Below, piece by piece: positions 33,185-41,398 of a DNA stretch of 53,431 nt; position 1 is the stretch's first letter; each line of letters begins with the position of its first letter. The stretch is taken from assembly GCA_031418035.1 (NCBI GenBank), contig JANOWU010000220.1:1-53431 (forward strand), given 5' to 3'. Both the position numbers and the translations under genes were made by a program. Origin of the DNA: JANOYY01 sp031418035 (GTDB lineage: Bacteria; Actinomycetota; Acidimicrobiia; Acidimicrobiales; JANYDT01). The notes beneath the pieces were generated by a model. The model was not told the origin of the DNA and did no database searches. It was given only the letters and a program-made list of their open reading frames with translations.

Positions 33185-35476
33185 TCAGGAACGACGAAGA
33201 GTCACGCGCACACCAGTCAAGATCGCGTTGCCTGAAGGCACATCGACGCGCGCAGGAATCACCGCGTTCGTGTTTGCGCTCTCCACTGATCGGGCAACGT
33301 CCAACACAACGCCCTCGTCGTGTTGTCCCCATCCATGAGGAAGGCTCACGACGCCGCGCATCACTGCATCAGTCACTTCAACTCGCACAACAATCGAACC
33401 AACCGACGACTCCAACACGGCGTGCTCACCATCGCGCACCGAAACACGATCTGCATCATCAGGATGCACATGCAAGGTGCAACGATTCTTTCCCTTCACA
33501 AGCACTCGAACGTTGTGCATCCAAGAGTTGTTCGAGCGAACATGACGCCGACCTACGAGCAACAACGACGTCGAGTCTGCGCTCACATCAACGAGTCGAG
33601 ACCGAAGTCGCTCGACATCATCAACGAGCAACTCCGGAGCGAGTTCGATGCGACCCGACGGAGTTCGCAGCACCTCGGGCAACCGCGGTTGCAGCGGGCC
33701 AAGATCAATTCCATGGGGATTCGCCTCAAGTACATCAAGTGAGAGTCCGTCGGGCAGCACTTCCGAGGGCGCCCCGTATGGCCCAGTCCGCAAGGAGATG
33801 TCGAGCAAACGATCTGGACCACGGCGCACACTGACTGCCTGGTACCAGTCCTCCACCGACTTCTTCTTCGTGTGCGCCACATCGGTTGCAGCGTCGCCTT
33901 GCGGCCCCCACGCGAGTTCGCACAGCTTTCGCGCCTTCGCGTCATCGAGCGCGACAACATCGACATCAGTTCCGAGTCCATCACCGAGGGCAGCGAGTCG
34001 AAGCAGGGTCTCCCACTCCTGTCGTTCGTCGATCGACTCATTCAGCGCGAGCACCGCCGGCGACCAGTTCGCGACGTTTCGAGTTGCCAGTCGATACAGC
34101 GACATGTCGTAATGCGACTTCGTCAGTATCCGATTCGTGGGAAGAATCACATCGGCATGACGAGACGTTTCGTTCACGTACATGTCGACGCTGACGTGAA
34201 AGTCGAGGCTCTCGAACGCACGAGCAACACGAGTGCTGTCGGGGTTGGACGAAACCGGATTGCCACCGATCACGATCATCGCTCGAATCTGTCCTTCGCC
34301 CGGTGTTTCGATTTCCGATGGAAGCGTGGCTACCGGGTACTCGCCGTAGACCTCGGGTGAACCATCGCGACTCGTCCAACGACCGAACCGAACTCCCCTG
34401 CCGCTCCCTGATGTTCCCCGAGTCGTTGGACCACCCGCGAGCGGCGTCGTGAACATCGCGCCTCCGCGACGGTCGAGGTTTCCCGTGACGGTGTTCAACA
34501 CGTCGACGAGCCAACTCGACAGCGTGCCGAACTCTTGCGTGCAGGTACCGATGCGGCCGTACACGACGGCGGTCGGAGCGGACGCAAGCTCACGGGCAAT
34601 ACGACGCGTCGTGTCAGCGTCGATGCCGCATCGAACGGCAACCGTTTCGGGGCTGAACTCGAGAGAAAGTCTGCGGACGGTGTCGAGACCCTCGACCCAA
34701 TCCTCCATGTGACCGAGGTCGACGAGTTCCTCAGCGAACAACACGTGAAGGAGAGCGAACAACCAATACGAATCACTCCCCGGAAGAATCGCGAGGTGTT
34801 CATCGGCGTGCTGGGCCGTCTTCGAACGCCGTGGATCAACAACGACAAGTCGTCCTCCCCGTGCCCGCAACGCAACAAGGCGACCCGGCAGGTCCGGCGC
34901 GGTGAACAGCGAGCCATTCGATTCATACGGGTTGGCCCCGAGCATCAACAGATAGTCGGTGTGATCAACATCGGGGACCGGAATGCTCAACGCAGTACCG
35001 AACATCAAACCGCCCGAGACCTGTTTGGGCATCTGGTCTACGGTCGACGCTGAAAACAGGTTCTTCGTTCGAAACGAGCGAAGAACGTCGGGAAGGTAGA
35101 ACGCTCCGGAAAGCGAGTGGGCATTCGGATTCCCGACGTAGATGCCCACGGCGTTGTTTCCATGCCGTTGCCGAATATCTCCAAGTCGCTCGTCGATGAG
35201 CGCAAAGGCCTCGTCCCACGTTGCCTCGCGAAACACGCCCCCTTCTTTGATAAGTGGACGTTGCACTCGGTTCGGATCGGCGTCGAGGTCCTTGATCGTT
35301 GACCCTTTCGGACAAATGAATCCTTTGGAGAAGACGTCGTCGCGATCGCCGCGGATTCGTTGCACGTCTTGTCCCTTGAGGGTTATCTCGAGACCACAAG
35401 TTGCTTCGCACAGCGGGCAGGTTCGGTAGTGAACCGACGCATCGGTATCGGGGGACTCGAGTTCGGTAGAGGACAT
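33185..35476 (-). CDS. Molybdopterin-dependent oxidoreductase, orphan catalytic subunit
   Basis: 763 residues. An N-terminal 4Fe-4S site (C20-x2-C23-x3-C27 and C55-PKG) is followed by the molybdopterin domains typical of the formate dehydrogenase / DMSO reductase family (GNPNAHSLSGAF, MLGANPYESNGSLF, VIGGNPVSSNPD) and a C-terminal dinucleotide-binding domain (CTLHVHPDDADRVSV). Near the metal it has STVDQMPKQVSGG, with no Cys or Sec at the usual ligand place, so Ser or another ligand is likely. No electron-transfer or membrane subunit is nearby. The sequence recalls mycobacterial Rv0197-type proteins of unknown substrate. Start chosen by family length. Confidence 0.87.
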   Translation of the reverse strand: MSSTELESPDTDASVHYRTCPLCEATCGLEITLKGQDVQRIRGDRDDVFSKGFICPKGSTIKDLDADPNRVQRPLIKEGGVFREATWDEAFALIDERLGDIRQRHGNNAVGIYVGNPNAHSLSGAFYLPDVLRSFRTKNLFSASTVDQMPKQVSGGLMFGTALSIPVPDVDHTDYLLMLGANPYESNGSLFTAPDLPGRLVALRARGGRLVVVDPRRSKTAQHADEHLAILPGSDSYWLFALLHVLFAEELVDLGHMEDWVEGLDTVRRLSLEFSPETVAVRCGIDADTTRRIARELASAPTAVVYGRIGTCTQEFGTLSSWLVDVLNTVTGNLDRRGGAMFTTPLAGGPTTRGTSGSGRGVRFGRWTSRDGSPEVYGEYPVATLPSEIETPGEGQIRAMIVIGGNPVSSNPDSTRVARAFESLDFHVSVDMYVNETSRHADVILPTNRILTKSHYDMSLYRLATRNVANWSPAVLALNESIDERQEWETLLRLAALGDGLGTDVDVVALDDAKARKLCELAWGPQGDAATDVAHTKKKSVEDWYQAVSVRRGPDRLLDISLRTGPYGAPSEVLPDGLSLDVLEANPHGIDLGPLQPRLPEVLRTPSGRIELAPELLVDDVERLRSRLVDVSADSTSLLLVGRRHVRSNNSWMHNVRVLVKGKNRCTLHVHPDDADRVSVRDGEHAVLESSVGSIVVRVEVTDAVMRGVVSLPHGWGQHDEGVVLDVARSVESANTNAVIPARVDVPSGNAILTGVRVTLRRS

Positions 35477-35559
35477 GCCACGTATCGTGCCACGTCGAGG
35501 GTTACACGTGCATAGGTGCCGAGTCGCAGGTTCGTTCAAGGCATCGGTAAGGTATCGAC

Positions 35560-36132
35560 ATGGTTGAAGATCCAGATGTGAGTTGGTACCCGATCCCCGA
35601 GAACGGCGAACTCCCCGAGGATCTTGCCAAACTGTTCTCCAAGGCCGAAGCGAACCTCGGGTTCGTGCCGAACGTCTTTCGGGCGATGGCGTACAAGCCT
35701 GACCACATGCGGGCCTGGTTCTCCCACTTCAAACAGCTGCACGTCCCGAGCGACAATCTGAGCTCAGCTGATCGCGAGATGATCGCCGTGGTGGTGTCGA
35801 TGACGAACGGGTGCCTGTACTGCCTCGTTGCGCACGGCGCAGCGTTGCGTGAGGCGTTGGGCGACCCTGTCCTGGCTGACCGCATCACGCTTGACTGGCG
35901 ACGTGCGGGGCTTGATGCGAAACGCGAAGCGATCTGCGCCTACGTCGAGAAGCTCACGAAGACGCCGCATGAGACGTCACGAGAAGACATCGCGCATCTG
36001 GAGTCGCTCGGATTGACGAAGGAAGAGGTGTGGGACGTTGCCGAGATCGCGGCGATGTACAACTTCACGAACCGCATGGCAATGGCGACGGGACAAATGC
36101 CGAACCGCGAGTACCACGCACAGTTTCGGTAG
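35560..36132 (+). CDS. AhpD / peroxidase-related (carboxymuconolactone decarboxylase family) protein
   Basis: 190 residues. The redox motif GCLYCLVAH supplies a CxxC with a histidine three residues later, as in AhpD-type enzymes. LGFVPNVFRAMAYKPDHM and EVWDVAEIAAMYNFTNRMA are typical of the uncharacterised peroxidase-related group. It probably acts in peroxide or thiol redox chemistry. TAAGGT (35548-35553) lies six bases before the ATG, so the mRNA may be leaderless. It diverges from the molybdopterin oxidoreductase. Confidence 0.88.
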   Translation: MVEDPDVSWYPIPENGELPEDLAKLFSKAEANLGFVPNVFRAMAYKPDHMRAWFSHFKQLHVPSDNLSSADREMIAVVVSMTNGCLYCLVAHGAALREALGDPVLADRITLDWRRAGLDAKREAICAYVEKLTKTPHETSREDIAHLESLGLTKEEVWDVAEIAAMYNFTNRMAMATGQMPNREYHAQFR

Positions 36133-36143
36133 CAGCGCGACGG

Positions 36144-37688
36144 CTACAACGTCGACGACGAGATCGCGGCGAGAGCTTTGTCGATCGATGCTCGGGCACT
36201 ACTCGACGAACGAACCTCGTTGAGAAGGAACGAGAACGTCACTCGCGTCCCCGTGGAGGTCTGGCCGAACCCTGCGAGACCGACGACGAAGTCGATGCCG
36301 CCCGTTTTCGCTCGAACCGATCTGGCACCCGAGGTTTGACACAGCCGGTTGCGCATCGTGCCGTCGACACACGCAACGGGCAGACCGTCGAGGAAATCGG
36401 CGGCATAGGACGCTGTGGATGTGCGACGGAGAAAATCAACCTGTTGGCGCGCCGTCGATCGATTCGACGACGAAAGACCCGAGCCATCGACCTGTGCGAC
36501 CGGTGCAGCAACGCCAAGTTGCACCATGTACGCGCTGATCGCTGCGACCCCACCCGACGTGGACCCATTCCCGTTGCGGGCGCCGAGTTCTTTGGTGAAC
36601 ATTTCTGCGTACGTATTGTCTGACTTCTTCAACATGGTCCGCACCAGGTCTCGAAGCGGTGCCGACTGCACGCTCGCGACGACGGGACCGCCGTCGAGTA
36701 ACTCGCCACGCCGCATCCCTGAGCCGACCGTCACCCCACGTGCCACCAACGCAGCACGAAATCGCTTGAGGTTCGCCATGCCGGGATCTGCGGATGTTTC
36801 CGCGTCGCTTCGATGGTTTCCGTCGATCGTGAATGAACTCAACACGCCCACCTCGCCGGGCGTGAAGCTGCGCTTCCAGATATCGAGGCGGGTTTTGTTG
36901 TCGAAGTGCGCGTCGTCGAGAACAAGTCCCTTGGGTGCGCGCTGCACGCCGGCCTTCACGACCGCGTCGGCGAGGGCTCCCAGCTGACTGGACGAGAAGC
37001 TGGGATCCCCGCTTGCTCGCAGGACAAGTTCGTCGGCCGCGCCACCGGCAACGATGGTCGAGCTTCGCACCTCGGTGACGTATCGATGGTCGCCTCCCAA
37101 CTTCGCCAACACCGCACCGGCCACGTACACCTTTTGCGTCGACGCCGGTGTGCGAGCAGCGTCGGCCTCGAGGTCAACAACCGTGTCGGTGTCGTCGAGC
37201 ACCACGAACACCGACCGCGACTTCGAGGTGGAAAGCGCCAATGCACTCAGCACCGCGGCCCGAAGCTCCTCGGCATTTCGTGGACCAACGAGTTGCTTTG
37301 GTGTCGGGGTGGTCGACGCGGGAGTGCCCGACGCAGGTACGGACGTCGGCAGAACCATGGACGATGACACGACGGTCGACGTCGGGCCCGACCCCGCCTG
37401 GATCGGCGCCACGATTGTCGATGGGGCGAGGGTGGTCACCGGCTCGTTCACGCTCACGACGCCCGATACCGGGATCGTGTTCGACGATGGTGTGGGCGGC
37501 GTGGGGGGCGAGGGCGTCGGCGAGGGCGGCGTGGGCGGTGCGGGCGGTGCGGGCGTGCCATCGACTGCGGTAACCGGTGGTTGCCCGACCGGTACAACTC
37601 CGCCAGATGGTGAACAAAGCAGCACGGACCCGGCGACCACTGCGACGATGACGACACCAAGACGCGAACGTTCGACGCGCACGGTCAT
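36144..37688 (-). CDS. dacB: D-alanyl-D-alanine carboxypeptidase / endopeptidase, PBP4 (S13) family
   Basis: 514 residues. A signal anchor near 10-30, a long Pro/Thr/Ser linker (about 37-130) that would span the cell wall, then the penicillin-binding domain with S183-T-Q-K186, S356-D-N358 and K461-T-G. It trims or cleaves peptidoglycan cross-links. The ATG overlaps the xseB stop by four bases, so it is the third gene of the xseA-xseB-dacB operon. Confidence 0.92.
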   Translation of the reverse strand: MTVRVERSRLGVVIVAVVAGSVLLCSPSGGVVPVGQPPVTAVDGTPAPPAPPTPPSPTPSPPTPPTPSSNTIPVSGVVSVNEPVTTLAPSTIVAPIQAGSGPTSTVVSSSMVLPTSVPASGTPASTTPTPKQLVGPRNAEELRAAVLSALALSTSKSRSVFVVLDDTDTVVDLEADAARTPASTQKVYVAGAVLAKLGGDHRYVTEVRSSTIVAGGAADELVLRASGDPSFSSSQLGALADAVVKAGVQRAPKGLVLDDAHFDNKTRLDIWKRSFTPGEVGVLSSFTIDGNHRSDAETSADPGMANLKRFRAALVARGVTVGSGMRRGELLDGGPVVASVQSAPLRDLVRTMLKKSDNTYAEMFTKELGARNGNGSTSGGVAAISAYMVQLGVAAPVAQVDGSGLSSSNRSTARQQVDFLRRTSTASYAADFLDGLPVACVDGTMRNRLCQTSGARSVRAKTGGIDFVVGLAGFGQTSTGTRVTFSFLLNEVRSSSSARASIDKALAAISSSTL

Positions 37689-37945
37689 GCCGGTGCCCCG
37701 TTGCGCAGCTGCTCGATCCGTGCCGTGACGTCGGCGAGACGTTTCGTTGCGGTGGCGTGAAGCTCCGAGGCACGCGTATAGAGAAGCGCGACCTCTTCAA
37801 TTCCAATCGCGCCATCGTCCATCGACTGGGTGACGGCCGCCAACTCGCCGACGAGTTCCTCATACGTCATCTCGTCGACGCGACGAAGTGAGGTGCGACG
37901 CGACTGTTCTCCTACGAGGTGTGTTGCCGACGACGATTCAGACAC
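37685..37945 (-). CDS. xseB: Exodeoxyribonuclease VII small subunit
   Basis: 86 residues, helical, with MTYEELVGELAAVTQSMDDG and the family segment ALLYTRASELHATATKRLADV, matching XseB. It joins XseA to degrade single-stranded DNA. I chose the GTG at 37945, which has AAGGAG five bases or so upstream. It overlaps the last eight bases of xseA, which suggests translational coupling that would fix the subunit ratio. Confidence 0.87.
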   Translation of the reverse strand: MSESSSATHLVGEQSRRTSLRRVDEMTYEELVGELAAVTQSMDDGAIGIEEVALLYTRASELHATATKRLADVTARIEQLRNGAPA

Positions 37946-39275
37946 GCTGTTCTCCTTCAAGACTTTCTGTTGCTGCCACGCCAACCACACGCGCGTCGAT
38001 CAAACCTTTTGCAACCGTGATGGCAAGGCGTTCGTCTGCAGTCACCGATGCAACATCGCGAACCACGGAGCCATCCGTGCGACGAACGACGGCGTACCCT
38101 CGTTCGAACACCCGCATCGGGCTCAACGCCTCAATCTGTTGATGGGCACTCGCCAACTCAGTACGTGCACGTTGTAACCGATCCTCGAGCGGACGCTGCC
38201 AGGATATCAACGACAGCTCAGTCCTGGCGCGAAGGAGGTGTCGGTCGAACACGAACCGGGCATCGAAGCGCTGCAGCCGATCTCCTTCACGCTCGAGTCG
38301 GTGATTCAACACGTTGGTCCACTGAATGTTGGCAAGACGATTCGAACCGCGTTCGAGATGGCGGGCGACCAATCGCTGCGACTCGCGTAATCCGTTGTCG
38401 AGCTGCGCAAGCAACTCCGCGCGGCTCGGAACAACCATTGCCGCAGCGATGGACGGTGTACCCGCTCGAAGGTCGGCGACGTCGTCGGAAAGCGGCCGGT
38501 CGCCGTCGTGACCGATAGCTGACACGACCGGGACCGCAGATCGACAGATCGCCCGACATACTTCCTCGTCGCTGAACGGCAAGAGCTGCGACGCGTCGCC
38601 TCCACCGCGAGCCAACACGATCACGTCGACCGCCCTCGCCTGAAGAGTTGTAAGCGCCCATAAGATCGACTCGACGGCGCCCGGTCCTTGCACCGTGACC
38701 TCGCAGAAGTCGAGCGGGTAGCCGGGAAACCGTGCGGCCACGACCGACTCGATGTCCTTGCGCACCGCTGCGTCGTTCCCGCACACCACCCCTATCGCAC
38801 GAGGGAGCACCGGAACCGGCCGCCGAACACGGCCAAGAAGCCCTTCGGCCGTGAGCAACTGCCGCGTTTGTTCGACCTTGGCAGCGATCGCGCCATCGCC
38901 CACCAACGCCACTTCATAGGCCACGAGTTGCAACTGCGCCTTTTTCGGCTGCAGCTCGATCTTCCCCGCAATCGCGACGCGCTCACCGTTCTTAGAGGCG
39001 CAAAATCGTGCCCGGTTCGAGGGCACGTACACCGGAATTTCGAACCCTCGATCTCGAAGTGTGAAAAAGGCCATCCGACCGTCGTAGCTCTTCGCATTGG
39101 CGACCTCGCCGTGGACGATCACCTGACCGATCGTGCCGAACGCGCGGGCAAGATCACTGCAGAGACGGGTAAGCGTCGTTTCGCGATATCTGCCACCGGC
39201 CGCCACGGCCATCGTGTCGACGCCAGACAGGTCGAACGGCAGCGACGGTGGTTGGGCTTTGGACACGATCACCAT
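37938..39275 (-). CDS. xseA: Exodeoxyribonuclease VII large subunit
   Basis: 445 residues. The N-terminal OB-fold includes VIVHGEVANAKSYDGRMAFF and EIPVYVPSNRARF. The catalytic core has GVVCGNDAAVRKDIESVV, DVIVLARGGGDASQLLPFSD (shown here at the 20-residue limit) and SAIGHDGDRPLSDDVADLRA, followed by a coiled-coil C-terminal region that binds XseB. I chose the ATG at 39275; an ATG at 39212 is also possible. It diverges from nfuA. Confidence 0.92.
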   Translation of the reverse strand: MVIVSKAQPPSLPFDLSGVDTMAVAAGGRYRETTLTRLCSDLARAFGTIGQVIVHGEVANAKSYDGRMAFFTLRDRGFEIPVYVPSNRARFCASKNGERVAIAGKIELQPKKAQLQLVAYEVALVGDGAIAAKVEQTRQLLTAEGLLGRVRRPVPVLPRAIGVVCGNDAAVRKDIESVVAARFPGYPLDFCEVTVQGPGAVESILWALTTLQARAVDVIVLARGGGDASQLLPFSDEEVCRAICRSAVPVVSAIGHDGDRPLSDDVADLRAGTPSIAAAMVVPSRAELLAQLDNGLRESQRLVARHLERGSNRLANIQWTNVLNHRLEREGDRLQRFDARFVFDRHLLRARTELSLISWQRPLEDRLQRARTELASAHQQIEALSPMRVFERGYAVVRRTDGSVVRDVASVTADERLAITVAKGLIDARVVGVAATESLEGEQRV

Positions 39276-39326
39276 GGTGCACCACCCCTGCGACAGTTTG
39301 AAGCCATTCAGCGTAGAATGGCGTGC

Positions 39327-39956
39327 ATGAGTGACATCGTTGCCGATCGCGACACCCTTTTGACCGTTACAGCCGCCGCACACGAGGTCGTTCTGGGGGC
39401 TCGGGCCGATGAACTCGATGCGGCGTCGCTGGCACTGTGGCTCGAGGTCAACGTCGGCGCCGGCGGCTCGTTCAGCTACGACATGTACTTCCAGCCTCGC
39501 AGCGAGGCAACGCCGGGAGACGAGGTTGTCGATCTCGGCGACGGACTCCAGGTCGTGGTTCCCGCAGCCAGCGTCGGTCGTCTGCGGGGTGCGACGCTCG
39601 ATATCGCCAACGGCGGCATGGTTCTTCTGAACCCGAACGAGCCCTCGAAGACACCTCCGGCGATGAGCGTTGCCCCGACCGGTTCGCTCGACGGACCACT
39701 CGCTGCTCGTATCCTCGAAGTCATCGAGACCCAGGTGAACCCCGGAATTGCGTCGCACGGCGGATTCGCCACGCTGGTGAGTGTGGACGGCGACACGGCA
39801 TTCATCACCATGGGCGGCGGATGTCAGGGATGTGCGTCATCGAAGGCGACGCTGCGCCAGGGCATTGAAGTACGCATCAAGCAGGCCGTTCCGGAGATTG
39901 CCAACGTCGTCGACGTCACGGATCACCAGGCCGGCGCCAACCCGTACTACAAGTAG
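39327..39956 (+). CDS. nfuA: NfuA-type iron-sulfur carrier
   Basis: 209 residues. The N-terminal half is a degenerate A-type (HesB-like) domain (LWLEVNVGAGGSFSYDMYF). The C-terminal NifU domain (about 130-200) has GGGCQGCASSKATL with the Cys pair that holds a 4Fe-4S cluster. It delivers clusters to client proteins. TAGAAT (39314-39319) lies seven bases before the ATG, so the mRNA is probably leaderless. A hairpin CCAGAAG/CTTCTGG (39959-39989) follows the stop. Confidence 0.9.
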   Translation: MSDIVADRDTLLTVTAAAHEVVLGARADELDAASLALWLEVNVGAGGSFSYDMYFQPRSEATPGDEVVDLGDGLQVVVPAASVGRLRGATLDIANGGMVLLNPNEPSKTPPAMSVAPTGSLDGPLAARILEVIETQVNPGIASHGGFATLVSVDGDTAFITMGGGCQGCASSKATLRQGIEVRIKQAVPEIANVVDVTDHQAGANPYYK

Positions 39957-40296
39957 CCCCAGAAGTCCCAGTAGCCCTGCCGCTTCTGGAGCAACGCCGC
40001 GGCGCGTGCCCCGGCGTCGCCTGGTGTGTGGCCACCGTTCCAGAGTGCGTGCACCGTTGCGCGCTGTGGCCGCCACGTGAACCGCTGAGTGCACTCCAGC
40101 CCCTCACCTCGCCAACTCTGTGAAAAGTTTTTCAAAAAGGGCCGCGACTTCTTGAGTTCTCGAGCGTTGTCTAGGCAACGCAGGTGCGTACAACGCCCAG
40201 TTGTTCGCTGTCGTTGCGATCGATCCGTCGCGGTCGCAACGGCAGCAAGCGACTGGGTTTTCGTTTTGTCCGCCTTCTTGGGCTAGACCGAAGGGC
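39957..40296. other. 340-base intergenic region between nfuA and the nitroreductase
   Basis: It holds a terminator-like hairpin (39959-39989), a 16-base near-perfect palindrome CGTTGTCTAGGCAACG (40165-40180) and an 8-base inverted repeat CGTTGCGA/TCGCAACG (40212-40241). Together these give five CGTTG/CAACG motifs in about 80 bases upstream of the nitroreductase. I see no convincing gene. Confidence 0.6.
40165..40180. promoter_or_regulatory. Candidate operator upstream of the nitroreductase
   Basis: CGTTGTCTAGGCAACG is a palindrome with a single unmatched pair. Its half-site recurs inverted at 40212-40241. The density and symmetry suggest a dimeric repressor or activator site. No regulator gene is adjacent. 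Confidence 0.45.
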
Positions 40297-40941
40297 ATGA
40301 CGCTACCCAGCACACCCGACGAAGTTCTTGCCACGACCCGCGCTGTTCGTAAGCGACTCGACTTCGACCGACCCGTGCCCAAGGAACTGGTCATGGAGTG
40401 TGTCGATCTGGCGTTTCAGGCACCCACCGGATCGAATCGTCAGGCGTGGGGCTTCTTCTTCGTCGAGGACGCGGACAAGAAGAAGGCGATCGCCGACCTG
40501 TACGGCAAGGCATTCGATCCGTATGTCAATGCACCCGGCGTGGAATACAAGCCGGGAGACACCCGCGGGGAGCGTCAGTCAGCGGTCAAGGATTCTGCGA
40601 CCTACCTCCGCGAGAATTTCCATCGGGCCCCGTACCTGGTGATTCCGTATGCCCTCGGTCGCATGGAGGGTCAGGCCACCTTCACCCAAGCCGGGTGGTG
40701 GGGCTCGATTCTTCCCGCGTTCTGGAGCTTCATGTTGGCGGCTCGAGCCCGCGGGCTGGGGACGGCATGGACGACGCTCCATCTTCCCTTTGAGAAGGAA
40801 GCGGCCGAGATCCTGGGCATTCCGTACGACAAGATCACCCAATGTGGTCTGTCGCCGTTGGCCTACACGATCGGGACCGACTTCAAGACCGGTCCCCGGT
40901 TGGAGAGCGACAAGCTCGTCCGCTGGGATTCCTGGAGCTAA
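40297..40941 (+). CDS. Nitroreductase family FMN oxidoreductase
   Basis: 214 residues. TTRAVRKRLDFDRPVPKELV at the N-terminus, FQAPTGSNRQAWGFFFVED near 43-61 and GWWGSILPAFWSFMLAARAR, followed by GLGTAWTT, are typical of the dimeric FMN-dependent fold. It reduces nitro or quinone compounds, or another substrate. TAGACC (40284-40289) lies seven bases before the ATG. Confidence 0.88.
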   Translation: MTLPSTPDEVLATTRAVRKRLDFDRPVPKELVMECVDLAFQAPTGSNRQAWGFFFVEDADKKKAIADLYGKAFDPYVNAPGVEYKPGDTRGERQSAVKDSATYLRENFHRAPYLVIPYALGRMEGQATFTQAGWWGSILPAFWSFMLAARARGLGTAWTTLHLPFEKEAAEILGIPYDKITQCGLSPLAYTIGTDFKTGPRLESDKLVRWDSWS

Positions 40942-41032
40942 CGCCCCGTCAGTCGGGAACAAAACCAAGTCGTCGACGGGTTTCTCCTATCGCCGTATTG
41001 CAAACCCCGTACGGTGCGACAGAATGGAACCT

Positions 41033-41368
41033 ATGTCAGACACCGCCGTCCTCAGCCCCGACGCGAAACAAGAACGCATGAAGGCACTCGTGAGTGTGAT
41101 CGAGCTGTTGCGACCCGTCGTTCAGCAAGATGGTGGTGACCTCGCGCTCATGCAGGCCGACGTCGAGACCGGGGTGGTCGAAGTGCAGTTGCAGGGGTCG
41201 TGCTCCTCATGTGCCGTGTCGTCAACGACCCTTCAAGCTGGCGTCAGTCGCATTCTGCGTGACCGACTCGAATGGGTCACCGATGTCATCGGTGGCGTTG
41301 CCGAAATGGACGAAGACGAGAGCCGCTCCATGGGTATGGGGGGATACGTCCCCAAGAACTCGTACTGA
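41033..41368 (+). CDS. Short NifU-domain iron-sulfur protein
   Basis: 111 residues consisting of a single NifU C-terminal domain. LRPVVQQDGGDLALMQADVE leads to LQGSCSSCAVSSTTLQAGVS, with the Cys pair C-x2-C that binds a cluster. It lacks the A-type domain of the nearby nfuA. CAGAAT (41020-41025) lies seven bases before the ATG at 41033, the same layout as nfuA. An ATG three codons earlier sits partly in the -10 and is less likely. It lies 30 bases upstream of two iron-sulfur nuclease genes. Confidence 0.87.
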   Translation: MSDTAVLSPDAKQERMKALVSVIELLRPVVQQDGGDLALMQADVETGVVEVQLQGSCSSCAVSSTTLQAGVSRILRDRLEWVTDVIGGVAEMDEDESRSMGMGGYVPKNSY

Positions 41369-41398
41369 CACATCGCTGAGGGTGTGGCAAGGGCGGCC

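Noticed and set aside
37054..37728. Plus-strand frame opposite dacB, rich in Gly, Val and Thr
   Set aside because: It mirrors the Pro/Thr linker of the PBP4 protein. The catalytic motifs lie on the minus strand.
39947..40135. Minus-strand 62-codon frame that ends inside the nfuA stop region
   Set aside because: The peptide looks vaguely protein-like, but the start would be TTG without a ribosome-binding site, and it overlaps the nfuA 3' end and its hairpin. Not enough support.
41384..41398. GTG start for the degenerate nuclease
   Set aside because: Possible, but the ATG at 41399 has AAGGG at better spacing. Difference is only five residues.
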